Below, in pieces: positions 7,313-14,903 of a DNA stretch of 37,729 nucleotides (its first letter is position 1; each line of letters opens with the position of its first letter). The DNA is from an uncultured Sphingomonadales bacterium (GTDB lineage: Bacteria; Pseudomonadota; Alphaproteobacteria; Sphingomonadales; Sphingomonadaceae): assembly GCA_937870585.1 (NCBI GenBank), contig CALMZE010000216.1:1-37729 (forward strand), given 5' to 3'. Position numbers and translations under genes: made by a program. The notes beneath the pieces are model-generated. The model searched no databases. It was not told the DNA's origin and saw nothing but the letters and a program-made list of their open reading frames with translations.

Positions 7313-9193
7313 TCAGCCCTGCCCGATTCTGTCTGGCTGGACCTGTGTGGTGCCAACCAGCGCCCTGGCCTCGCTCCGGGTCATCGGAGCACCCAGGAAA
7401 TAGCCTTGAAGGAAGCCGCACCCGGCCAGGCGCAACGCCTGCATCTGGATTTCGGTTTCCACACCTTCAGCCACAACTTCGAGGCCCAGCGAGCGAGCGA
7501 GATGGGTGACCGAATGGATGATCGCGGCGGATTGCGGCTCGCGTCCCATATTTTCCACGAACGACCTGTCGATCTTCAGGCAGTCGAGCGGGAAATTGCG
7601 GATGTTGAACAGGCTGGAATAGCCGGTTCCGAAATCATCGAGCGCGACGCGGAAGCCCGCATCGCGCAATTGCTTCAGCGTCTTGGCGGCCCGCTCATGA
7701 TCATCGAAGATCGCAGTTTCGGTGACTTCAATCTGGACGCGTTCGGACTTCATGCCGCGACCGCTCACCTGCGCAATCAGCGAGTCCGCAAATTCTTCAT
7801 GACGGAACTGACGCGGAGAAAAGTTGATCGAAACATATTGCTCCGGCCAGTCCTGAACCGCGTCAAGGGCTGCTCCTGTGACCCAATGGCCGATCTCGTG
7901 AATGAGCTGCGATTCTTCTGCAATGGGGATGAACACGCCGGGAGAAACCGGTCCATGCTCGGGGCTCGTCCAGCGTAGCAAGGCTTCAAACCCGGCTACC
8001 GGCGCTCCACTTCTGCCCACAATGGGCTGGAAACGCAGATCAAACTCGTTGTTGGTGATCGCGGTGCGGAGGCCATCTTCAATGGCATTGCGGAAGCGGA
8101 TGCTCTCATCCATCGCCTGACTGAAAATGCGCGCCTGCTCGCCGCCTTTGCGCTTGGCGTCATAGAGGGCGAGGTCAGCGAGGCGCAGCAAGTCAATCGG
8201 CTCTTCAGATGGGTCGCCCGAAGAGACAGCGACGCCCGCAGACGCTCCTGACTGGACCTGATGGCCAAAGATGGAAAATTGCTCGCTGCACGCGCGGATC
8301 ATCGCTTCGCACAGGCGGTGCGCGGCTTCGACATCGCCATGATAGATGGCGACGGCAAATTCATCTCCACCCAGACGCGCGACAAGCCCCTGCTCTCCGG
8401 CGACTGAGGCCATTTTCAGATAGACCTGACGGATCAGTTCATCGCCCGCGACATGGCCCAGCGAATCGTTGATATTCTTGAAGCGGTCGAGATCAACAAT
8501 GGCGATGCTGACCTGTTCGCCCAAGTGGAGCCGCTTGCTGAGTTCATGCAGGAAGGCGAGCCGGTTGGGCGCGCCTGTGAGCGAATCATGCGTGGCAAGA
8601 TATTGCGCACGGGCCTCGTTCGCAGCGAGTTCAATGCCCTGCCGCTCCAGCTGTGCGACCCGGTCCGCCAGTTCGTTGCGAACGCGCTTGAGCTCCCGAT
8701 CATTGACCCAGCGCTGGCCGAGCGCACGGGCGAGTTGCAGCACTTCGTCCGCATCAAACGGCTTGCTCACGTAGAAAAGTTTGTCGACTGGCCCGGCCAC
8801 GCGCGCAATGTCGAGCGCGCTGTGATCCGAATAGCCGGTGACGATGACCATGTTGATGTCCGGGTCAATCTCACGAATGCGCTTGGCGGTTTCCTTGCCA
8901 TCAATACCCGGCGGCATCCGGATGTCGATAAAGGCGATCTGATAAGGTTCGTCCGCCGCCAGAGCATCGGCCACCAGCCGCAAGCCATCGAGGCCCTGTT
9001 CGGCGTGATCGACCTGAAAACTCACCAGTTCGGCGTCGGATTCGTCATGCTCGGGTGTCGCACTATCGTCAGCGAACAGCTCTCGTGCGAGCATCTGCAA
9101 GGCAGCACCGTCCAACTCGCGCGCACCCTGATCAAAGGTGCGGCGATAGGCCTCGTGCATGGCAGGCTCATCATCGATAACCAAAATGCGCAT
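7313..9193 (-). CDS. Response regulator with GGDEF and EAL domains (cyclic-di-GMP turnover)
   Basis: A 626-residue cytoplasmic protein. The receiver domain spans residues 1-155: acidic pocket DDE at 7-9, phospho-acceptor Asp90 in AFIDIRMP and Lys144 in YVSKP. It has an unusually long stretch, about 35 extra residues and rich in acidic residues, between its first strand/helix and VSFQVDHAEQG. A short coiled coil (164-195) leads to GGDEF with an intact active site GGDEF (275-279). The EAL domain has FEALLRW (402-408), DDFGTGYSSL (519-528) and EGVET, also intact. It should make and/or break cyclic di-GMP under control of the kinase encoded 2 nt downstream. The ATG at 9193 has GGAG about 7 nt upstream. 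Which activity dominates cannot be told from sequence. Confidence 0.92.
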   Translation of the reverse strand: MRILVIDDEPAMHEAYRRTFDQGARELDGAALQMLARELFADDSATPEHDESDAELVSFQVDHAEQGLDGLRLVADALAADEPYQIAFIDIRMPPGIDGKETAKRIREIDPDINMVIVTGYSDHSALDIARVAGPVDKLFYVSKPFDADEVLQLARALGQRWVNDRELKRVRNELADRVAQLERQGIELAANEARAQYLATHDSLTGAPNRLAFLHELSKRLHLGEQVSIAIVDLDRFKNINDSLGHVAGDELIRQVYLKMASVAGEQGLVARLGGDEFAVAIYHGDVEAAHRLCEAMIRACSEQFSIFGHQVQSGASAGVAVSSGDPSEEPIDLLRLADLALYDAKRKGGEQARIFSQAMDESIRFRNAIEDGLRTAITNNEFDLRFQPIVGRSGAPVAGFEALLRWTSPEHGPVSPGVFIPIAEESQLIHEIGHWVTGAALDAVQDWPEQYVSINFSPRQFRHEEFADSLIAQVSGRGMKSERVQIEVTETAIFDDHERAAKTLKQLRDAGFRVALDDFGTGYSSLFNIRNFPLDCLKIDRSFVENMGREPQSAAIIHSVTHLARSLGLEVVAEGVETEIQMQALRLAGCGFLQGYFLGAPMTRSEARALVGTTQVQPDRIGQG

Positions 9194-9383
9194 GGAATCT
9201 CCGGTTTGCGACACAGGTCGGATAACCGGATGTGGATAAGGAATGGTTAAACCTGTTTTGGCATGATGCGTCAGATCGCCCCGAAACGGACCGGAAGCGA
9301 TTGAATTGATTTCGCCTTTTGCCCCATGCTGCCACCGCGCAGACGCGACAAAGGCGATTAACCATGGCAAGGGGTTTGTCGGC

Positions 9384-10100
9384 ATGAACAGGGTTTTGGT
9401 CTTGATGGGAGCCGCGCTGGCGCTTTGGGCAGCACCCGCACAGGCGCAGGAAAGCACCGATGCACCTACCGGTGCGTTCGAGGTTTCAGGCACAGTCAGC
9501 CTGACGACAGACTATGTGTTTCGGGGTATCAGCCTGTCCGACAATGAGCCTGCCGTGCAGGGCTCGCTGGAAGTGCAGCATAAATCAGGCATCTATGCCG
9601 GTTTGTGGGGCAGCTCCATCGCGCGCTTTGCTGGAACGCATGTTGAAACCGACATTTATGGCGGCTGGCGCGGATCGGCGGCGGGCCTTGATTTTGATCT
9701 CGGCGTGGTCGGCTATGTCTATCCCGGCGGACATGGGGCCAATTATGTCGAACTCGCCGGCAAGGCCGCCAAGACGCTGGGGCCAGTTGAAGCCGAGTTG
9801 GGTGCCGCCTGGGCGCCTTCGCAAAAGACGATTGGCGGGCGGGACAATCTCTATCTGTTCGGCTCGCTCTCCAGCGGCATTCCCGGCACGCCCGTTACGA
9901 TCACGGCCGATGTCGGGCATGAAAAGGGCGGCATGGCCGGGCCTTCGGGCAAGAAGTGGGATTGGGGCCTGACGGCGGACTATGTGCGCGGCCCAGTGAC
10001 CCTGTCCGTCTCCTACAAGGACAGCGATGTGCGCCGCGCGCTCGATCCGGACAAGGTTGCGCGCAGCCGGGTGATGGCGACGGTCACGCTGTCTTTCTGA
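9384..10100 (+). CDS. TorF-family putative porin
   Basis: A 238-residue outer-membrane protein with a signal peptide at 1-22 (cleavage after PAQAQ). The mature protein opens with VSGTVSLTTDYVFRGISLSDNEPAVQGS, the typical start of the TorF/TIGR02001 family of small beta barrels, and alternates amphipathic strands to a C-terminal Phe (VTLSF), the usual BAM recognition end. Its solute is not known. ATG 9384 is chosen because of AAGGGG about 9 nt upstream and the signal peptide that follows. It is divergent from the cyclic-di-GMP operon (190 bp between them) and converges closely on the thioesterase genes. Confidence 0.85.
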   Translation: MNRVLVLMGAALALWAAPAQAQESTDAPTGAFEVSGTVSLTTDYVFRGISLSDNEPAVQGSLEVQHKSGIYAGLWGSSIARFAGTHVETDIYGGWRGSAAGLDFDLGVVGYVYPGGHGANYVELAGKAAKTLGPVEAELGAAWAPSQKTIGGRDNLYLFGSLSSGIPGTPVTITADVGHEKGGMAGPSGKKWDWGLTADYVRGPVTLSVSYKDSDVRRALDPDKVARSRVMATVTLSF

Positions 10101-10110
10101 CGCCCGTGTC

Positions 10111-10497
10111 TCAGCGCGAGAGCATCACGTTCATCTGAGCCACTGCGACCGGCTTCTCAGGATCATCCTGCCAGGCGATCGCCTCCACATTGGCGACGCG
10201 GCGGCCAAGGCGCTCGATCGTCGCACGCGCAAAAGTGGTCTGCTCGGTCGCCCCGCGCATGAAGGATACCGTGACGTTGATCGGCTTCACCTTTGCCTTG
10301 TCATCATGGCCGAGTGCATCAGCCAGCGTGGCATAGGCCACGGTTTCCAACAGACCCGCCAGCGCGCCACCATGGACAAAGCCCGGGCGGCCGCGCATCG
10401 CGATGGAATAAGGCATGGTCATCAGCAGATGCCCGTCGGCATCGCGGGAGGTTTCGAAACCCATGGTGCGGGCATAGGGAGACAAAGTGTGTGCCAT
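10111..10497 (-). CDS. PaaI-family hotdog thioesterase (second of tandem pair)
   Basis: A 128-residue single hotdog-fold protein of the PaaI/DUF4442 thioesterase group, which hydrolyses acyl-CoA or aryl-CoA thioesters. The segment GRPGFVHGGALAGLLETVAYATL (residues about 36-58) matches the family's active-site helix with HGG and a following acidic residue. NVTVSFMRG and ATIERLGRRVANVEAIAWQ give the two characteristic strands. It begins 2 nt after the stop of the upstream hotdog gene, so the two are one transcription unit and may act as a heteromer. Confidence 0.85.
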   Translation of the reverse strand: MAHTLSPYARTMGFETSRDADGHLLMTMPYSIAMRGRPGFVHGGALAGLLETVAYATLADALGHDDKAKVKPINVTVSFMRGATEQTTFARATIERLGRRVANVEAIAWQDDPEKPVAVAQMNVMLSR

Positions 10498-10499
10498 GG

Positions 10500-10955
10500 T
10501 CAGGAAGCCGTGAAGAAATAGGTGCCCGCCACATGCGCGATGGGCTTGGCGGGATCGCCATCATGGGCGATGCCGCGCACGAACGCGACCGAGCGGGTGA
10601 TATGGTAGCATTCGCCGCGCCCGATGACGGTGTTGCCCGGCGTCGCGGGGCGCAGATAGTCGATCCGCAGATCGAGCGTCGCCTGTGGCTGGAACACGCC
10701 GGTGGTCAGCCAGATGGAAATCGACGTCACCATATCCATCACTGTCAGGATCGGGCCGGAGGCGAGAATGCCCGTTTCGGGATCGCTCACCAGATCGGTG
10801 TTGTAATCGAGCGCCAGTTCGCACCAGCCTTTGCCATCAGGATATTTGCCATGCGCGTGGTAGCGCGAGCCGATGGTACGGTTGTGCCCGCTCCGTGTCG
10901 CCATGGCGATGAAGGCAACGGGATCGAACGTGTCGGGAATAGCTGTGGCGGTCAT
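10500..10955 (-). CDS. PaaI-like hotdog thioesterase (first of tandem pair)
   Basis: A 151-residue hotdog-fold protein related to its downstream neighbour but with a longer N-terminal part. LASGPILTVMDMVTSISIW corresponds to the hotdog helix, where the usual HGG is replaced by SGP, and TLDLRIDYLRPATPGNTVIGRGEC gives the paired strands. Such tandem pairs often consist of one catalytic and one divergent subunit; the loss of His at the HGG position fits a divergent or differently catalysed member. ATG 10955 is the first codon matching the family length; the ribosome-binding site is weak. It is divergent from the acyl-CoA synthetase operon. Confidence 0.82.
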   Translation of the reverse strand: MTATAIPDTFDPVAFIAMATRSGHNRTIGSRYHAHGKYPDGKGWCELALDYNTDLVSDPETGILASGPILTVMDMVTSISIWLTTGVFQPQATLDLRIDYLRPATPGNTVIGRGECYHITRSVAFVRGIAHDGDPAKPIAHVAGTYFFTAS

Positions 10956-11040
10956 GCCTGTCTGGCTAGGACGGCCCGTGGCGGAATGCAACCGGCTGAA
11001 CAGTTTCCAGTCTGGACAGGGCGCGCATCTGCCTGCATGG

Positions 11041-11074
11041 GAAACTGGAAAAGCGACCAAATCGCGCCAGTTTC
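11041..11074. promoter_or_regulatory. 34-bp interrupted palindrome upstream of the acyl-CoA synthetase operon
   Basis: GAAACTGG (11041-11048) and CCAGTTTC (11067-11074) form perfect 8-bp arms, and inside them GCGA (11053-11056) and TCGC (11062-11065) form a second perfect pair around a 5-nt centre. It ends directly before the AGAGAGG ribosome-binding site of the gene at 11094. A further TTTCCAG at 11004-11010 could pair with CTGGAAA (11045-11051) instead. It may be an operator or an mRNA hairpin; no known motif is matched. Confidence 0.45.
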
Positions 11075-11093
11075 AAGAGAGGAACGCTGAACC

Positions 11094-12626
11094 ATGCATC
11101 CATATATCCACGCCGCCAACACGCCTGAAAAACCCGCCGTGATCGTAGCGGAAACCGGCGAGGTGATGACCTACGCCCAGCTGGATGAAGGCTCCAATCA
11201 GGCGGCCCAATTCTTCCGGTCGCGCGGACTGGGTGTCGATTCGGTGATTGCCATCATGATGGAAAATCACCTCGATTATTACAAACTCACCTGGGGCGCG
11301 CAGCGCGCGGGCCTCCGCTATGTCTGCATCTCCTCGCGGCTGACGGCGGACGAGACGGATTACATCCTCGAAAATTCCGGCGCGAAGCTGTTCATCGTGT
11401 CGGCCAGCCTGTCGGCGACCACGTCTCAGCTTTCCACCCAGATTGAACGCTATGCGCACAGTGGCGAACTGCCCGGCTATGGCTGCTGGGAAACGACCGT
11501 GGCGGCGATGCCAACGGATCGCATTGGGGATGAGCGCGCCGGTGTGGACATGCTCTATTCCTCCGGCACCACCGGTCGCCCCAAGGGCGTGCGCGTGCCT
11601 CTGCCGGTTGAGCCCGCAATTGATGTAACCAATTCCTTGGTGATGGTGGCGCAGGCGCTCTATCGCTTCAATGAAGAAAGCGTCTATCTCAGCCCCGCGC
11701 CGCTCTATCATGCCGCGCCGCTGCGCTGGTCGATGACCGTTCACAAGCTGGGCGGCACCGTGGTTATCATGAAGAAATTCGATGCGGAGGGCGTGCTCAA
11801 ATATATCGAGAAGTACAAGGTGACGTGCGGCCAATATGTGCCGACGCACTTCATCCGGATGCTCAAGCTGCCCGATGATGTGCGCGCCAAATACGACCTG
11901 TCTTCCAACGATTGCGCCATCCACGCCGCAGCCCCGTGCCCGGTTCCGGTCAAGGAAGCGATGATTGCCTGGTGGGGGCCGATCATCGAGGAATATTATG
12001 CCGGCTCCGAAGGCAATGGCATGACGATGATCAATTCCACCGACTGGCTGACGCACAAGGGTTCCGTGGGCCGCGCCGTCACCGGGATCGTTCATATCAT
12101 GGCCGATGATGGCGAAACCGAGCTGTCGCAGGGCACTGAGGGTGCGATCTTCTTCGAAAATCCGGACAGCAATTTCGAATATCATGACGATCCGGAAAAG
12201 ACCAAGTCCAGCCGCAACTCCAAGGGCTGGAGCACGCTGGGCGATGTCGGCTATCTTGATCCCGAAGGCTTCCTGTTCCTCACCGACCGCAAGAGCTTCA
12301 TGATCATTTCGGGTGGGGTGAACATCTATCCGCAGGAAATCGAAAACCACCTTGTCACGCATCCCAAGGTTCAGGACGTGGCCGTGATCGGCGGCCCGCA
12401 TGAGGAAATGGGTGAAGAGGTGATTGCGGTCATCCAGCCCGTCGACATGGCCGATGCGACCGATGCGTTCCGTGATGAAATCCTCGCCTATGCGCGCGAA
12501 AAGCTTTCTGGTGTGAAGATGCCGCGCCGCATCGATTTCCTCGAACAGTTGCCGCGCCATGACACGGGCAAGCTCTACAAGCGGCTGTTGCGTGACCAAT
12601 ATTGGGCGAAGGTGAAAAGCGCATGA
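11094..12626 (+). CDS. Acyl-CoA synthetase (class I adenylate-forming enzyme)
   Basis: A 510-residue AMP-binding enzyme that activates a carboxylic acid with ATP and CoA. The P-loop MLYSSGTTGRPKG lies at about 153-165. A later motif YYAGSEGNGMTM marks the acyl/adenine pocket, and LGDVGYLDPEGFLFLTDRKSFMIISGG with NIYPQEIE forms the hinge. The catalytic Lys is in HDTGKLYKR close to the C terminus. All active-site segments are present. The next gene starts inside its stop codon (ATGA), the first of several tight junctions in an operon with a DUF1993 protein, a lactamase-fold hydrolase and a crotonase, which suggests degradation of an acid or an ester/lactone. The acid chain cannot be specified from sequence. 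Confidence 0.92.
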   Translation: MHPYIHAANTPEKPAVIVAETGEVMTYAQLDEGSNQAAQFFRSRGLGVDSVIAIMMENHLDYYKLTWGAQRAGLRYVCISSRLTADETDYILENSGAKLFIVSASLSATTSQLSTQIERYAHSGELPGYGCWETTVAAMPTDRIGDERAGVDMLYSSGTTGRPKGVRVPLPVEPAIDVTNSLVMVAQALYRFNEESVYLSPAPLYHAAPLRWSMTVHKLGGTVVIMKKFDAEGVLKYIEKYKVTCGQYVPTHFIRMLKLPDDVRAKYDLSSNDCAIHAAAPCPVPVKEAMIAWWGPIIEEYYAGSEGNGMTMINSTDWLTHKGSVGRAVTGIVHIMADDGETELSQGTEGAIFFENPDSNFEYHDDPEKTKSSRNSKGWSTLGDVGYLDPEGFLFLTDRKSFMIISGGVNIYPQEIENHLVTHPKVQDVAVIGGPHEEMGEEVIAVIQPVDMADATDAFRDEILAYAREKLSGVKMPRRIDFLEQLPRHDTGKLYKRLLRDQYWAKVKSA

Positions 12627-13144
12627 CGATCAAGCTCTCAACACTGTTATTGCCCGCACTGACGCACCAGCTTCAGGCCATGTCTGGCCAGCTGGAAAAA
12701 GGCGTGGCGGGCTCCAGCGATGCGGGAGCCGCGCTGCTGGCGGCCCGTCTGGCCCCAGACATGTTTCCGCTCACCGCCCAAATCAAAACGTCATGCGGTC
12801 AGGCGACCGACGCCATCACTCGCCTGATGGGGCAGCCCAATTCGGTCACCCCAGAGGTGACGGATATGGCCAGCGCGCGGACGCTGATCGCAGACACGAT
12901 TGCGGGCCTTGCCAAGGCCGATGCCGATGCGATCGACGCGGCTGCTGACCAGACCGTGTCTCTGGATCTGCCCAACGGCATGGCCTTTGACATGTCCGGC
13001 CAAGACTATGTGCGGGACTGGGTGCTGCCGCAGTTCCATTTCCACACGGCGATGGCCTATGCCATTTTGCGCAATCAGGGCGTGGAGATCGGCAAGATCG
13101 ATCTTCTGCCCTATATGATGGCGCACGCACGCCGCCCATCATGA
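12623..13144 (+). CDS. DUF1993 family protein
   Basis: A 173-residue protein of the DUF1993 group, which appears related to the DinB-like four-helix bundles. The sequence is mostly amphipathic helices; FHFHTAMAYAILRNQGVEIGKIDLLPYM near residues 139-166 holds closely spaced histidines that could bind a metal or ligand, a feature usual in this family. No signal peptide or membrane segment is present. It starts at ATG 12623 inside the stop of the acyl-CoA synthetase (ATGA) and ends overlapping the next start (ATGA at 13141), so it is translated with its neighbours. No biochemical role is established for the family, and a link to CoA metabolism is inferred only from position. Confidence 0.8.
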   Translation: MTIKLSTLLLPALTHQLQAMSGQLEKGVAGSSDAGAALLAARLAPDMFPLTAQIKTSCGQATDAITRLMGQPNSVTPEVTDMASARTLIADTIAGLAKADADAIDAAADQTVSLDLPNGMAFDMSGQDYVRDWVLPQFHFHTAMAYAILRNQGVEIGKIDLLPYMMAHARRPS

Positions 13145-14064
13145 CCAGAAGGGTCATCGCCTGCCTGAGCGCCAGCATCCTGCTTTCAGGATGCGGCGCA
13201 ACGGAACAGCGCCTGTCTCCGCTCTCCAGCGACGCCGTCATTGAGGCGGCGGAGAAGGCGCCGGAGGATGGTTTCGTCAAGGAAAATGGCTGGAATGAGC
13301 CGATGGCTCCCTTCACGGTGATCGGCAATGTCCATTATGTTGGCACCAAGACGGTGAGCGCATGGCTGATCACCGATCCCAAGGGGCATATCCTCATCGA
13401 CAGCGTCGTGCCGCAATCCGCCCCGCAGATCATCGCCAATGTGAAGACCCTAGGCTTTGACCCGCACGAAGTGAAATATCTGCTCAACAGCCATGCCCAT
13501 ATCGACCATGCGGGCGGGCTGGCCGGACTCCAGCGGGCAACGGGCGCACTCATGCTGGCCAGTGCTGCGGACAAGCCCTTTCTTGAAGCGGGTGACATCG
13601 GCCATGGCCCCTCGGCAGGTGCCAAATTCCCGCCGATCCGCGTGGACCGGATCGTCAAGGATGGCGATGTGGTGCGCGTGGGGAAAACCGCGCTCACGGC
13701 CTTGCTGATGCCGGGCCACTCGCCCGGTTGCACCAGTTGGACGATGCGGGCCAAAGGGGCGGATGGGGTTGATCGGTCAATTTTCTTTCATTGCAGCGCG
13801 ACGGTTGCGGGCCAATCACTCAACCCGGAAGCTTATCGCGGTATCGTGGCCAATTTCAGGGCGAGTCTGGCTCGCGCACGGACGCTGAAGGCGGACATCT
13901 TCCTCGCCAATCATGAGAATTTTTTCGACCTGCATGAAAAGCGCGCCAAGCAGCTGGCGGGTGATGCCAACGCCTTTGTCGATCCCGGCGAGCTTGGGCG
14001 CTTCACCGAAGCGATGGCCGAGGCATTTGAGGCCACGCTCGCCAAGCAGCAGGCCCCGCATTGA
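13141..14064 (+). CDS. Lipoprotein-type subclass B3 metallo-beta-lactamase-fold hydrolase
   Basis: A 307-residue zinc hydrolase. Residues 1-18 are a lipoprotein signal peptide with lipobox LLSGC (Cys18), so it should be membrane-anchored on the periplasmic side. The metal motif HAHIDH at 118-123 gives His118, His120, Asp122 and His123; His193 sits in PGHSPGCTSW and His258 in ANHENFFDLHEKR, the B3 ligand set. HCSATVAG (217-224) has Ser at the position where B1/B2 enzymes use Cys. It is thus a candidate beta-lactamase, but the operon context (CoA ligase before, crotonase after) is also compatible with a lactonase or esterase. It is coupled to DUF1993 by an ATGA overlap. Confidence 0.85.
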   Translation: MTRRVIACLSASILLSGCGATEQRLSPLSSDAVIEAAEKAPEDGFVKENGWNEPMAPFTVIGNVHYVGTKTVSAWLITDPKGHILIDSVVPQSAPQIIANVKTLGFDPHEVKYLLNSHAHIDHAGGLAGLQRATGALMLASAADKPFLEAGDIGHGPSAGAKFPPIRVDRIVKDGDVVRVGKTALTALLMPGHSPGCTSWTMRAKGADGVDRSIFFHCSATVAGQSLNPEAYRGIVANFRASLARARTLKADIFLANHENFFDLHEKRAKQLAGDANAFVDPGELGRFTEAMAEAFEATLAKQQAPH

Positions 14065-14075
14065 GAGGGAGTGCC

Positions 14076-14852
14076 ATGGACTTCATCACCGTCACCCGCG
14101 CCGCGCGCGTTACCACTGTCACGCTCAACCGTCCGGAGTTGATGAACGCCATCAACACGGCGATGCACGCCGAATTGCAGGCTGCATTCGATGCGTTTGC
14201 AGCTGATCCGGAGCAGTTTGCCTGCGTCGTCACAGGTGCTGGTGAGCGGGCGTTCTGCGCAGGATCAGACCTGAAAGAGGCCGCGGCAGGAGGAAAGGGT
14301 GGCTACCCCAAAAATGGCTATGCCGGGCTGATCGAACGCTTTGATTGCCCCAAGCCGATCATTGCAGCGGTCAATGGTCTGGCGATGGGCGGTGGCTTCG
14401 AAGTCGCGTTGGCGTGTGACATCATTATAGCGGCGGACCATGCCGTGTTCGCGCTGCCCGAACCGCTGGTGGGTGCGGTGGCGCTGGGTGGTGGGTTGCA
14501 CCGGCTGGCCCGGCAGATCCCGCTCAAGCAGGCGATGGGCATGATCCTCACTTCCCGCCGCGTGACGGCTGCGGAAGGCCTGCGCATGGGCTTTGTCAAC
14601 GCGGTGGTGCCTGCTGCCGATCTGAAGGAGGAGACAGATCGCTGGGTGACCGATATCCTGCGTGCCTCGCCCATGTCTGTCCGCGCGTCCAAGGCGGTGG
14701 TGAACCGGGGGCTGGAGGAGCGGAGCGTCGAGGCCGCGATGGCCAACCAGCCCGATTATCCGGAGTTCATTGCCTGGCGGACGAGCGAGGATGCCAAGGA
14801 AGGTCCGCTGGCCTTTGCCGAGAAGCGCGCGCCGGAGTGGAAGGGGCGGTAA
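14076..14852 (+). CDS. Enoyl-CoA hydratase/isomerase (crotonase family)
   Basis: A 258-residue crotonase-fold enzyme acting on acyl-CoA in the cytoplasm. NRPELMNAINTAM is the N-terminal motif. GAGERAFCAGSDLKEAA supplies the first oxyanion-hole amide, and AAVNGLAMGGGFEVALACDIIIAA the second together with the CoA pocket. LPEPLVGAVALGGG carries Glu in the region of the catalytic acid. The ATG at 14076 follows GAGAGGGAG closely, and the preceding hydrolase gene ends 11 nt upstream, so it is the last gene of the operon that begins at 11094. It could serve as hydratase, isomerase or a related activity in breakdown of the acid activated by the ligase. Confidence 0.9.
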   Translation: MDFITVTRAARVTTVTLNRPELMNAINTAMHAELQAAFDAFAADPEQFACVVTGAGERAFCAGSDLKEAAAGGKGGYPKNGYAGLIERFDCPKPIIAAVNGLAMGGGFEVALACDIIIAADHAVFALPEPLVGAVALGGGLHRLARQIPLKQAMGMILTSRRVTAAEGLRMGFVNAVVPAADLKEETDRWVTDILRASPMSVRASKAVVNRGLEERSVEAAMANQPDYPEFIAWRTSEDAKEGPLAFAEKRAPEWKGR

Positions 14853-14863
14853 GCTACCCCGCC

Positions 14864-14884
14864 GTCCTGAGCTTGTCGAAGGAC
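14864..14884. repeat. Sphingomonad-type short palindromic repeat unit
   Basis: In the 51-bp gap between two convergent genes lies a 21-bp unit with arms GTCCT and AGGAC around an inner GAGCTTGTCGA core. Units ending GAGCTTGTCGAAGGAC are found in many copies between genes in sphingomonad genomes (from general knowledge, not checked here). It may act as a weak bidirectional terminator. Confidence 0.55.
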
Positions 14885-14903
14885 AGCGGGACTTATTTCT
14901 ATG

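Noticed and set aside
11073-12599. A 508-codon open frame opposite the acyl-CoA synthetase gene
   Set aside because: It mirrors a complete, motif-bearing enzyme gene on the other strand and shows no recognisable domain or start signal.
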